From: Chara braunii
Lineage: Eukaryota > Streptophyta > Charophyceae > Charales > Characeae
DNA: 21,405 nt
Assembly (NCBI GenBank): GCA_003427395.1
Contig: BFEA01000031.1
Span: 3,029,909-3,051,313 of the forward strand
Reading direction: 5' to 3'
The position numbers were made by a program, and so were the translations under genes. Below the pieces are notes generated by a model. That model was not told the origin of the DNA and ran no database searches. It worked only from the letters and a program-made list of their open reading frames with translations. Of the stretch, positions 9,018-16,705 are shown piece by piece (the first letter of the stretch is position 1; each line of letters starts with the position of its first letter).

Positions 9018-9840
9018 GGACCATTACCCAGCTTTGGTGCAGGGGTTGGAAAATAAAGTCGAGGGACAGAAATTGGGCAACTCCAGACTGCTGCCCTGAC
9101 AATCTCCAACCCTGGGAAATAGGAAACCAACAAAGCATAAAAGCCACACCATCCAATAATCGCAATTCTCAGGTTGGCTGGGGCCATGTGCTGGTGGTTC
9201 AAACCACCAGTACCTTTCCCAGGCGAATTGCTGAAACGCTGGTGAACACGGCGGCCTCACCCGGGCCGGCGTGCTGGCCAGATGCGGTCCGAGAACTCGG
9301 CGCACAGGACCCACGGCTGACATATGGCAAAGGTACTGGTGGATTAACACTCAAAATGAAACACATTGGCCCTCCCTCCACTCCTTACCACATGCACAAA
9401 AGCCGAAAAATATGGCCGATGTGTGTTTCTCATGTTCTGTCAGGCCATTCATTCTCATTTTACACATTAATTTTGGTGAGTAGTGGAGGGAGGCCCATTA
9501 GGCTGGACACTACCGATTTGACATTGAAAACTAGAAACCTCACCAAAAGGAAAAAGGAAAAGGACCACGTTTCGAATTACAGTTTGGGCATCTGGGTGAA
9601 TGAGGACAGCCCACGTAATGGGAAAATTGAACAACAAGAAATAAAGACACAAATATTGGATGAAATGAAAACCCTTGGAAAATTGGGGGGGGGGGGGGGG
9701 CGCAGCTTTGAGGGAAATAAATCCTAGACCCCTGCTGCATGGGTGCCAGGGTTGTTTTAAAGGATTTGGCAACAAACAGCTCAGGATGAATGGGGAATAC
9801 AATGATGGTTAGGTTCCCTTTTCTGAAATTGGGAGTGTCA
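9018..9840. other. Unassigned sequence with small inverted repeats and a G16 run
   Basis: No gene was recognised. It contains a 20-bp near-perfect palindrome (CTGGTGGTT-CA-AACCACCAG, 9191-9210) and a distant inverted pair around AAAGGTACTGGTGG (about 9204-9219 with 9324-9341). A second pair lies around CCTCCCTCCACT (about 9366-9390 with 9473-9498), and G16 is at 9685-9700. The first ~50 bp (CTGGGACCATTACCCAGCTTTG) resemble the start of repeat R1, so a degraded R1 copy may follow the foldback element. Confidence 0.5.
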
Positions 9841-9844
9841 GTAC

Positions 9845-9889
9845 ACCAATAGATGGAGCTTGGTTTTTCAGAAAAAAAAAAAAAAAAAA
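9845..9889 (+). repeat. LINE 3' end remnant with A18 tail (copy E)
   Basis: CACCAATAGATGGAGC at 9845-9860 matches the LINE 3' module (minus-strand reading of 92-107), followed by about 11 bp and A18 (9872-9889). The tail position after the module fits a severely 5'-truncated LINE or LINE-mobilised insert on the plus strand. The left boundary is unknown. Confidence 0.55.
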
Positions 9890-9951
9890 GTATGTACGTG
9901 GCTTTGTTTCTTCTTCGCGGTTCTTCTTCATGCTGGGCAGCTGGGGTTTGT

Positions 9952-10099
9952 GGTGAGCAGTGGTCCCGTTTTTGGGTTTGACCCCTGATGTCTCGACCAT
10001 GATCGTCGGGACCGCCTACCTTCTGTTAGGGACGCCAGGCCCAATTCCTCGCTTTTTGTAAAATACAAAGCTAAGCCTGGTGGTGGTCCCAGTCCTCTG
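9952..10099 (-). repeat. Unnamed dispersed repeat R1, minus copy
   Basis: Read on the minus strand, it aligns through its length with 12594-12738. Shared blocks in order are AGAGG, GGACCA-YCACC, a GTAT-TTACAAAAA region, GGGYCTGGCGTCCCT, GGTCCC, AGACATCA and GGTCAARCCC. It has no coding potential. It includes a small hairpin (10053-10073, GCTTTTTGTA ... TACAAAGC). The family is unknown. Confidence 0.75.
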
Positions 10100-10464
10100 A
10101 AAAAAAGTGAAAAGAAAGGGTAAAAAAAACAGTTCTGAACGGAAAAAAAAACAGTTCGTAGTGTGCATTATAGGAGAACCATCAGCCAGGGGTAAGGCCC
10201 TACTACTGCGAATGGAACGCCCGATCATTATAGCTGCATTTGGCACAACTTTCAGTCCAGATTCGGCGATAAGGAGCGCGCGTCTTATTCGGGTGAAGAC
10301 GGTCGCAAAGAGCAATGGATTGAAACGTCTGGATCTGCCGGTGTTCATGGAGAGGTGCAGAAAATCACAATCTGTTTTCTGCATCTCTGCTTAAGACCTT
10401 TCCAAATTCAGGCGCTCAATCCAATCCTCTTTGCCAGTGGAACCTCACCCCAGGAGGGGGATCC
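10100..10464. other. Unassigned stretch with a 14-bp-stem hairpin
   Basis: No gene recognised. A-rich direct repeats (A8-9 followed by CAGTTC) lie at about 10124-10159. A hairpin pairs 10351-10364 with 10375-10388 (13 of 14 Watson-Crick plus one wobble; loop 10365-10374). ORFs of 95 and 122 codons overlap on opposite strands here; neither resembles a known family. Confidence 0.5.
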
Positions 10465-10489
10465 CACTAGCCATGTATATGGACTAGTG
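10465..10489. repeat. Small palindrome upstream of the U2-like sequence
   Basis: CACTAG-CCAT (10465-10474) pairs with ATGG-A-CTAGTG (10479-10489) around GTAT, with one bulged A. It lies about 80-100 bp upstream of the U2-like 5' end, but does not match the plant snRNA upstream element well enough to be called one. Confidence 0.5.
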
Positions 10490-10564
10490 TGACGGGTGTG
10501 GGACAGGTGGGGGACAGGTGGGTGGCAGGCTGAAATAGGAAAAATAAAGTTTAATAAACACAAA

Positions 10565-10704
10565 AAACCTTTGTCGGCCTTGTTGCTAAGATCAAGTGTA
10601 GTATCTGTTCTGATCAGTTTACTATCTGATCTGTGGTCCATCGGGCCATTAAAGGCTAATTCTTTAAGCCCAACCAATTCAATTACCTGTCAAATCTGGA
10701 CAGG
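10565..10704 (+). ncRNA. U2 spliceosomal snRNA-like gene or pseudogene
   Basis: The 5' half is unmistakably U2. It has TCGGCCTT, GCTAAGATCAAGTGTAGTA, then TCTGTTCT and the stem-loop IIa/IIb region up to about 10648. U2 pairs with the intron branch site in the spliceosome; its branch-site recognition sequence GTAGTA (10598-10603) is intact. Stem IIa, TATCAG...CTGATA in standard U2, here reads GATCAG (10612-10617) and CTGATC (10626-10631): a paired change that keeps the stem. Stem IIb (10634-10639 with 10643-10648) is also kept. Against function, stem I has lost a pair, the Sm-like site is AATTCTTTAA rather than an unbroken U run, and the usual 3' stem-loops are not recognisable; a simple hairpin (10686-10691 with 10699-10704) stands there. 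It could be a divergent gene, an old pseudogene or a U2-derived SINE. Confidence 0.8.
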
Positions 10705-10706
10705 AC

Positions 10707-10725
10707 GGCCTTTCAGGCCTTTTTT
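10707..10725 (+). terminator. Hairpin plus T6, possible 3' end signal of the U2-like unit
   Basis: GGCC (10707-10710), loop TTTCA, GGCC (10716-10719), then T6 (10720-10725). T4 or longer is a Pol III stop signal in eukaryotes. The same bases read as AATAAAAAA on the minus strand and could instead be the A-rich tail of the SINE-like element that converges from the right. Confidence 0.35.
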
Positions 10726-10741
10726 ATTGTCATTATAGTAT

Positions 10742-10757
10742 TACGGGGAACCCCGTA
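10742..10757. repeat. Short strong hairpin
   Basis: TACGGGG (10742-10748), AA, CCCCGTA (10751-10757). Seven perfect pairs in the body of the SINE-like element near its A-rich end. Confidence 0.75.
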
Positions 10758-10848
10758 GCAGCCACATCCGTGCTGAAGCCTCCAACGAGGGAACATGCGG
10801 GAGCTGCACCCACCAGCAGGGTGCGATACCCGCTACAGCAGGTGGGCG

Positions 10849-11046
10849 ATACCGGCCAGGGGTCAGCCGGTAGCATCAGGACCGAGCTTCTTCGATGGGC
10901 CAGTCACTGTGCCTCCCCTCCAGTCCCCTCCCCCTATGAACATCAGCATACCGGCCAGGGGTCAGACGGTGGCATCAGGACCGAGCTTCTTCGATGGGCC
11001 AGTCACTGTGCCTCCCCTCCAGTCCCCTCCCCCTATGAACATCAGC
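10849..11046. repeat. Two 99-bp tandem repeats
   Basis: Units 10849-10947 and 10948-11046 differ at only a couple of positions (for example GTCAGCCGGTAGC versus GTCAGACGGTGGC). The near identity means a recent duplication inside the SINE-like body. Confidence 0.95.
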
Positions 11047-11126
11047 AGTCTCTGCTCAATGCCACTCGGGGGGACCAACGGCATATCTCTAGGTGGCGGG
11101 CGCCTGCCCAGGAAGGTGCATGAGGC

Positions 11127-11193
11127 CAATGGGGATTGAACCCAAGACCTCCTAAATGCCACTTGCGTGCCATACCAACTGAGCTAGGCCGCT
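11127..11193 (-). other. tRNA-like SINE head (not a functional tRNA)
   Basis: On the minus strand GCGGCCTAGCTCAGTTGG is followed by a degenerate anticodon region and GGTTCAATCC. A- and B-box spacing is normal for a tRNA promoter. The closest relative in the window is 13532-13600, which shares the words GCAAGTGGCATT and AGGAGGTC and the upstream TCCA. Confidence 0.7.
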
Positions 11194-11209
11194 GGATGAA
11201 AAAAAAAAA

Positions 11210-11397
11210 CGGTTTCATGACCAAGGAAATGAAGAAAAGAATGCTAAAAAAGAAAAGAAAGTGCTCTTTTCACAGATGGTGTCTGTTCCAGGCGGGGTGT
11301 CAGATGTCAGGGTATGATTCACCGACCATGGCTGTGGCAGTCCAGATGACTGCATGTGAGTGGGCGCACGGACCATATTCGTTGACGATAGTGTAAG
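11210..11397. other. Unassigned stretch
   Basis: No recognisable gene or repeat. It begins beside A11 (11199-11209) and contains A-rich sequence to about 11265. Confidence 0.4.
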
Positions 11398-11855
11398 GGG
11401 CTCGGTTGACACTCCTTGGGGCGTCCTCGGGGCCGAAGGAAGTTTCCTTGGGGGTTTTCAAGGAAATTCCCGCCATAATTCCACCTGTCCTCGGGGACGT
11501 CGCCCGGGGACATTTCCTTCGAACGATGTCAGACAAGAAAATAGAAAAGAACAAAAAAATCAAATGTGTTCGAGGCCTTCAGCCAATAGGGTGCCGCCAC
11601 GATCCAGATTCTCGGTTGTAACGTCTCTCAACCCATGTGCCTGCTCCTCTCCGTGAAACGCGGATTCCTTTTGCCCAAGGGACCTCGTGAGGTCCCTTGG
11701 GCAAAAGGAAAAAATGGCTGGGGAATCCTCGGAGCCCAAGGAATTTCCTTCGGAGTGTTTTCACTTCTTTTTTGCCGACTGCATCCCCGAGGATAGGTGG
11801 AACGAACAATTCCTCGGGGACTTTACGCGCCCGAGAAGTGTTGAACGAGCCCCTG
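11398..11855. repeat. Inverted duplication around a perfect 46-bp palindrome
   Basis: The reverse complement of about 11398-11520 matches about 11770-11855 in order: CCCCGAGGAYAGGTGGAA, then a CCTTGG/CCTCGG block, then AAGTGTTGAACGAGCCCCT versus AGTGTCAACCGAGCCCCT. The arms are diverged and of unequal length. Between them lies the perfect palindrome at 11665-11710. No transposase was seen. It could be an old foldback element with a recently duplicated core. Confidence 0.55.
11665..11710. repeat. Perfect 46-bp palindrome
   Basis: 22-bp arms (11665-11686 and 11689-11710, TTCCTTTTGCCCAAGGGACC and its complement at the outside) around GT, with no mismatch. Long perfect palindromes are unstable, so this is likely young or an assembly foldback. 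Confidence 0.95.
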
Positions 11856-12593
11856 AGGCTTCCTTGAAATGGGCCGCAAGTGCACGCTGCTTGGTTGCTC
11901 TGACAGAAATTCTCTTTGGCAAAGGAGGGCAAGAGTAACTCCATACAGCATTTGCTGTAGGTGAGGGGATCAAACGCTCCCAAGCCACAATCAATTTCCA
12001 GTGATGAAGCCATTCGTCTTTGCCTTTGCCGTGAATGAAACGTGCACGATTTCATAAATGGTGTTGATTTCACGCACGTTTGGGACTGCCACAGGACCCC
12101 CACAACAACAACAAAAGAAAAACGTTCCAATGGGAGAGAACAAAGAAACATCCTTTTCCCATGCTTAATTCACAAAAACAGGCTACCGCTGATTTCCTGC
12201 CAAATCCACGATGCCTGACAGTCACACACCTTACACACTAATCCACATACATTGGTAGTGGGATCTACCCAAGGCCGAATTGAATTTGTACAATCATTAA
12301 AAAAACAAAAAAAGGTATAAACAGGGAACAAAGCTTCAGCCCCACCCCATCCTTGACCACCACGTTTGGGGCGGGGGGCAACATGCATCCCCTCTGATGG
12401 CTGGAGGGAGACAACAAAGCTATGTTCGCAGGGGTCCCCTGTATAAGCCTTAGGAGTAGTGGTAGGTAGGTAGGTAGTGAAGGTGAATTGAAACAATTTG
12501 AAAGATGCCAAAAGATTTGAGAGAAGAATATAGTGTAGTTTTTAGGGGAAAAAAAAAAAAAAAGCTTCAGCCATAGCTTTCACACACTTCTTA
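11856..12593. other. Unassigned stretch
   Basis: No gene recognised. It holds an inverted pair AAACGTGC/GCACGTTT (12038-12045 with 12074-12081), a short (GGTA)n run near 12463-12479, and A16 near 12549. ORFs of up to about 190 codons on the minus strand show no known domain. Confidence 0.4.
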
Positions 12594-12738
12594 AGAGGCC
12601 AGGACCATCACCCAGCTTAGAGTTGTATATTACAAAAATCCACGGATTGGGTCTGGCGTCCCTCACAAAAAGTAGTGGTCCCTTTGAAGCGATAGACATC
12701 AAAGGTCAAGCCCTAGTAAAACTGGACCAGTTCAACCG
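12594..12738 (+). repeat. Unnamed dispersed repeat R1, plus copy
   Basis: This is the partner of the minus copy at 9952-10099. Landmarks are AGAGGCCAGGACCATCACC, TTACAAAAA, GGGTCTGGCGTCCCT, GTGGTCCC, AGACATCAAAGGTCAAGCCC and AAAACTGGACCA. A T21 tract follows at 12747-12767. Not coding. Confidence 0.75.
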
Positions 12739-12746
12739 TCAAGCCC

Positions 12747-12767
12747 TTTTTTTTTTTTTTTTTTTTT
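12747..12767 (-). other. T21 tract, probable poly-A of a minus-strand retroelement
   Basis: Twenty-one T directly after R1. The element it would terminate, reading leftward from 12768, was not identified. Confidence 0.4.
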
Positions 12768-12890
12768 AAGAATTTGGAAATATGGCTAAGAAACAAAAAC
12801 ATATGCACAATTCAGAAAACGACTCGGACACCCCCAATCAATCCCCTGTACCCCCTCCCGCAAGACCTCTACTCACAATTACCCAGGGTT

Positions 12891-13390
12891 TGAGCAGCGG
12901 GGTTAATCCTTCCCTGCTGGGGAAGCAATCAATGCCCCTGCTCAGGTTGCATTCAGGTTGCATCTTGTCTAATTAGTGCCCGACATAGGTCTTTGGCTTT
13001 TTGTGAAATAGTGGCGTGCTGGCAAGATTACAGATGAATTACCTACGTTTTAACTGGGATTATCGATCAAGTCAGACCCTGCTATGACTTCCCCCTCCTC
13101 TCATGTTGTTGAACGGTCCAAGTAGCGGTGGATGAGTGGAGCAGGGCAGGGTAAGGAAGCTCGGGTTTGCATGAGCAGTTAATCCCCTCGTGTGAGGGCA
13201 ATCAATGCTGCTCATCAGTAAAAAGTCAGAATCTGCACATATACTACAAATACATGCTTGTTCAAACAAATGATCACAATGTTCAGGGACGCTGGACCCG
13301 CTTTCCAGGAGGTGTTGCTCCCCACCAATAGATGGAGCCTCCCCGACAGTGCTAGTGGTGTTTGCTCTTATCAGCACCCCTAGCATTGCC
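12891..13390 (+). mobile_element. 5'-truncated LINE 3' UTR sequence (copy B), possibly two nested or tandem pieces
   Basis: The plus strand matches the minus-strand 3' UTR of LINE copy 1 in three blocks. The AATC-hairpin motif appears twice (12891-12944 and 13171-13215). The GCTCC/GGAGC hairpin is at 13317-13338 within AGGGACGCTGGACCCG...CCACCAATAGATGGAGC. The terminal hairpin GCTAGTGGTG/CACCCCTAGC is at 13351-13384. No ORF2 sequence and no poly-A are left. Two AATC motifs in one copy point to duplication or nested insertions. Confidence 0.75.
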
Positions 13391-13531
13391 TCACAAGGTT
13401 ATTCTAGGAATTCTTTCAGAAGAAATTGCTTGTAGAAAATTTATGAGCTTACTCCGAAAATCCCTAAGTGTTGGATATGCTTTTACGTTCTTGCGAACGC
13501 CTCTACTATGTTAACACTTTCAATCTATCCA

Positions 13532-13600
13532 GCGGCCTAACTCAGTTGGTAAGGCTCGCAAGTGGCATTCAGGAGGTCGCGGGTTCAATTGCTGCCTATT
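13532..13600 (+). other. tRNA-like SINE head (plus strand)
   Basis: GCGGCCTAACTCAGTTGG (A-box region), then GCAAGTGGCATTCAGGAGG and GGGTTCAATTGC (B-box region). The 3' side does not pair with GCGGCCT, so it is not a working tRNA. It shares 40-50 bp with the minus-strand head at 11127-11193, but the sequence following differs. On the minus strand it abuts a LINE ORF1 fragment. Confidence 0.65.
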
Positions 13601-14060
13601 GTGACCTATAGCTGTTGTTGACCCCGCAAATCTTCCTCTGTGACTGAGACTGAGACTGTTTATTCCTTTGCAGGGGTCTTTTTTTGGCAGTCTGTTTGTT
13701 TGTTTGTTTTGGTCGTGTCTATTCTCCTTGCCAGTACCTTGAGTTTTCATTTCTTCCTCCCTATGCTCTTTGTATTCTCGGTATTCCCTGCATTTTCCCC
13801 CATTGTGGTTGATGAGGGAATCTCTAGTTGATAATACTTCACCACTCTCTTTGAGAAGGATGAAAGGAGCGATTTGACTCTGTGCTCCCATAGGGAGGAA
13901 GTGGATTTTTTCGAGAGCGATGTGTAGTAACCTGTTACTAGCTGTCGTCCAGTCCTCTTCCATGGGAAGTCCAAATTGCAAGGCTGTCTTTTGGCTGTCA
14001 CTTCAGATCAACAAGGACCTGATCTGATCCTCGATGGGGATCCAGATCTCGTCAGCAACA
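13600..14060 (-). pseudogene. LINE ORF1 fragment (copy 3)
   Basis: The minus-strand translation has LQFGLPMEEDW and LLHIALEKIHFLP. These align with LMQGLPEGADW and LLHIVLDRLHPPS in ORF1 of copy 1, and upstream IRSLLI...SDSQKTA matches YRALIPMLHSSDSLQQA across a stop. A charged Lys/Glu/Asn/Gln-rich linker follows, as in copy 1. It is cut off at the tRNA-like sequence (13600) and there is no ORF2. The divergence suggests another subfamily. Confidence 0.65.
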
Positions 14061-14098
14061 TTAGGAAATTTGAATTTCAAATTACTCTTGTTTTTTTC

Positions 14099-14175
14099 TT
14101 TTTTTTTTTTGTTGCTCCAATCTATTCGTGCGGAGCATCACGTGCTGGGAACCGGGCCCAGCGTCCCTTATAATG
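14099..14175 (-). repeat. LINE 3' end remnant with poly-A (copy D)
   Basis: On the minus strand AAGGGACGCTGGGCCCGG is followed by the GCTCC/GGAGC hairpin (14114-14136) and then an A tract (T12 at 14099-14110, T7 beyond a C). It matches copy 1 at 92-150. The hairpin loop differs while the stem is kept. It is inserted just upstream (in minus-strand sense) of the ORF1 fragment. Confidence 0.7.
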
Positions 14176-14383
14176 GGAATACATTGATGATTGACAATTG
14201 ATGAAAATTTGGGATGATTGAGGATAATTTTGGATGATTTAGGATGTCAGAGTGGGTGATTGAGGTCATGAAATAGAGCTAGATGATGACTAATCAGAAA
14301 GATTGTCTACTCAGCACTGAAGTACTACTATCCTATCCCTAATTTCCTGTATACATTCCAAACAACCAATCACAATTGGGCCC
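14176..14383. repeat. Degenerate GATGATT-rich sequence
   Basis: Irregular repeats of GATGATTGA/GATTGAGG words to about 14300, resembling a decayed microsatellite. No gene. Confidence 0.45.
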
Positions 14384-15730
14384 GTGTTGTGCACCAATCA
14401 GGCCTCTTCCCGGTCTCACACCCCAATCTGGCTCGGTTACAGGGCGGCGCTACCCACCCCAGTTCCGACCATCGTCGGCCAGATTGTAGCCATTAGTCAA
14501 GTTTGCAGATTGCCTTCCTCCCTCGGCAATTCCAGACCTCTATACAAAGCCTCAAGCTCCTACACAAGCAGGTTACAGGGCACTGGCCCAGCGTCGGCTG
14601 GCGTCGTTCTATTGCGTGTTATACGTAATCGAGTAATCGGGGCACCTCGGATCGCTGGTTACGGCACAGTGAAACTCCCTGGGCACAATCAGTTCTCTGT
14701 TAGGCAGGGAAATTCCAGGTATCTCCTCCTAAGATATTATTCTTCTTCCCAGGGCTCGAAGTATCCTAAGTCCCGTGTGTACGTCATCTTGTCATCATAC
14801 GCATCTGACTGGCAGGGGGATCTCCAGATATGGTGTCGGAAATTCCTGCCAGCTCAGGTGCTTGAAAGGAGGAAAATTCCTCGCCTATCCCGATACTGGA
14901 GGGGCCAGGCTCGTCATAGATCGTGACTCGCCGCGCGTGGACAGGTGTAGGCCGCGCAATTCAGATCGCGCTTCCAAGTATTCACACGAGGTGTTCGCTT
15001 GCACCCGGGCCTGTGGGCTTACGCTTACGCAAAAGTGAGAGTTTAATCCCTCATGCAAAATCGCCACGTGTCATGGATAACTACCTAATCATCTAATCAT
15101 TCAATGGTCCCATAAGCAATCATTTCTGAGCATGCAAGGTGTCATCGCACACATTAGACATCGCAACAACATTAGAACTCATACCATAGCAACAACGGAT
15201 CAAAGTGACAAGCAATGATGGTGACTAGGCAAAAACGACAAACATATCATTCCATCCGAACTCGTTCATCCCATACACACAAAAGAGGGAGGACCGAGAC
15301 GGAATGAGGCATCATACCAGGACCAATATTGAAACAAAGATGCCGAAGGAAAACGAGAGCGAATCGCTCGAGCCGAAATCAAAACTTATATACAAAACTA
15401 AAAAGAAATGACAAAGAAAATTGCAAACCCACGTCCATCAACCTCAGCTCTCTCTTCCTCTCTCTCTCTCTCTGTGATGCGGACAATCTGTCGTCGCGCA
15501 CCCACCCACGAAGTCGTCACCCCGCTTAGTCCTCCTTCACCTGTCAGGTTCGCCCGCGCGCTACAGTCCATCATAGCCCCACGCGTCAACCCCTCACATT
15601 CGGCACCAGCTCGTCGGGGGGTCGCCCGACTGCCACTTCAACTTACCTCTTACTTTGCTTGTGAGCTGACCCTCACTGATCGCGCTACCCCGAGCTTCCA
15701 ACAACTGGTTAAGAGAGCTATCTAATCGCG
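14384..15730. other. CpG-rich unassigned region
   Basis: An open frame of 180 codons (14384-14926, plus) has no internal evidence of being a gene: it begins at a non-ATG codon and shows no known motif. GGTTACAGGGC occurs twice (about 14434 and 14571). A (TC)n tract lies at about 15447-15473. CpG content is high compared with the TE areas. It might be a promoter or UTR area of a neighbouring gene, but nothing here proves it. Confidence 0.35.
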
Positions 15731-16705
15731 CAGCCGAAATTTATAGCGTGCATGCAAGCGCGAAGAACATTGAATTGCAAAGACTTAGAAAGGAGATTAG
15801 GAGAGGGAGCGCCTACGTTCTACATGGCCAGACCGCGACGTGGGGGACGTAGCCACTCTCCACGCATTGATTCGATCATGCATCCCGCGGGCTAGACAGC
15901 CCCAACAAAAGGAAAGGAGAGAGCGTGAAAGACGAAGCTCAAGAAGAGAGATACAGTTACAATGGCCTCTGCCCAAAAATTACAGTTACACACGATATTA
16001 GGGCGCCGACTAATCAGAGCTCTGCTGCAGCTGCAAAAAGAAGCGCGCAAGAAAAACAACGCGCGACAAAAAAAATCCCGAATTCCTAAATTCCTAAAAT
16101 CCTAAACTTATTGCAAAAGGAACTTCAATGAAACGAAAATTTCGAAAAGAAAGTCCAAAATTCCGAGAGTCATCGCAGGTTGACAAGATTCGAAAAAAAA
16201 ATAAAAAAAAAAGCAAAACTCCTCGCGCGACCTCCGCGCCTAAAACCCGATAACAGAACAAGAAAGAAGCGACGTCGAACATTATTAATCACGCTAGTTC
16301 AGTCTGCCATCTCGGGATTTGCCCGGCCCGGAACCGAGCCATCCGAAAAGAAGCGACGCAAAAAAAAGACGAAGAAGCGAGGACTCCGATGCAATTTCCC
16401 TTCGATCCTGACCTCCCGTAATCGGCCCATCCTTCCCATCTTAGGACCCCTCATTGCTATCGTGCAGAAAATCGCGCGAAACAAAAATTGGTTCGTCACA
16501 GCGCCCCCATACATATCTCCCAGCCCCAGCCTAGGTCAGCTCCCGTCGTCTGCGTCTACTCCTTGGAGGGCAATCACCTCCCACCTTGTGTTACGCCTTT
16601 GGAGTAGCGCTCCCTTCCTAACCAACCTACCTACCAACTAGACCATAGCCTATCTGGGAGATGAAAATATAACCACCAACACAGAGATAACTATTGATTT
16701 AAACC
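15731..16705. other. Unassigned AT/CpG-mixed region
   Basis: No gene recognised. Three loose CCTAAA words lie at 16083-16106, and Lys/Arg-rich frames arise from AAA/GAA/CGA runs at 16180-16400. A plus-strand open frame at 16180-16641 (153 codons) has a low-complexity basic N-terminus and no domain. Confidence 0.35.

Larger units (their letters stand above)
10720..11198 (-). mobile_element. tRNA-headed SINE-like element
   Basis: Read on the minus strand, it begins with a tRNA-like head at 11193-11127. The A-box is TAGCTCAGTTGG and the B-box GGGTTCAATCC, the internal Pol III promoter elements. A non-tRNA body follows with a 2 x 99-bp duplication (11046-10849), a 16-bp hairpin (10742-10757) and an A-rich end (AATAAAAAA). 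The acceptor and anticodon arms do not fold properly, so it is not a working tRNA. No coding sequence is expected. Borders are inferred from head and tail; no target-site duplication was found. Confidence 0.6.

Noticed and set aside
10016-10394. Overlapping 122- and 95-codon frames on opposite strands
   Set aside because: Part overlaps repeat R1, neither has a known motif, and the two frames cannot both be coding.
10707-10725. Bacterial rho-independent terminator
   Set aside because: The shape fits, but the context is eukaryotic and next to a U2-like sequence; kept only as a possible Pol III-type or SINE-tail signal.
11127-13600. Two tRNA genes (A- and B-box matches at 11127-11193 minus and 13532-13600 plus)
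   Set aside because: The acceptor ends do not pair and the anticodon arm does not fold; they are better explained as SINE heads.
14384-14926. 180-codon open frame, plus strand
   Set aside because: Non-ATG start, no recognisable domain, and other long open frames occur in the same CpG-rich sequence; reported only as an unassigned region.
7231-16106. Telomere-like CCCTAAA/CCTAAA words (7231, 7318, 16083-16106)
   Set aside because: Only isolated words, no tandem array.
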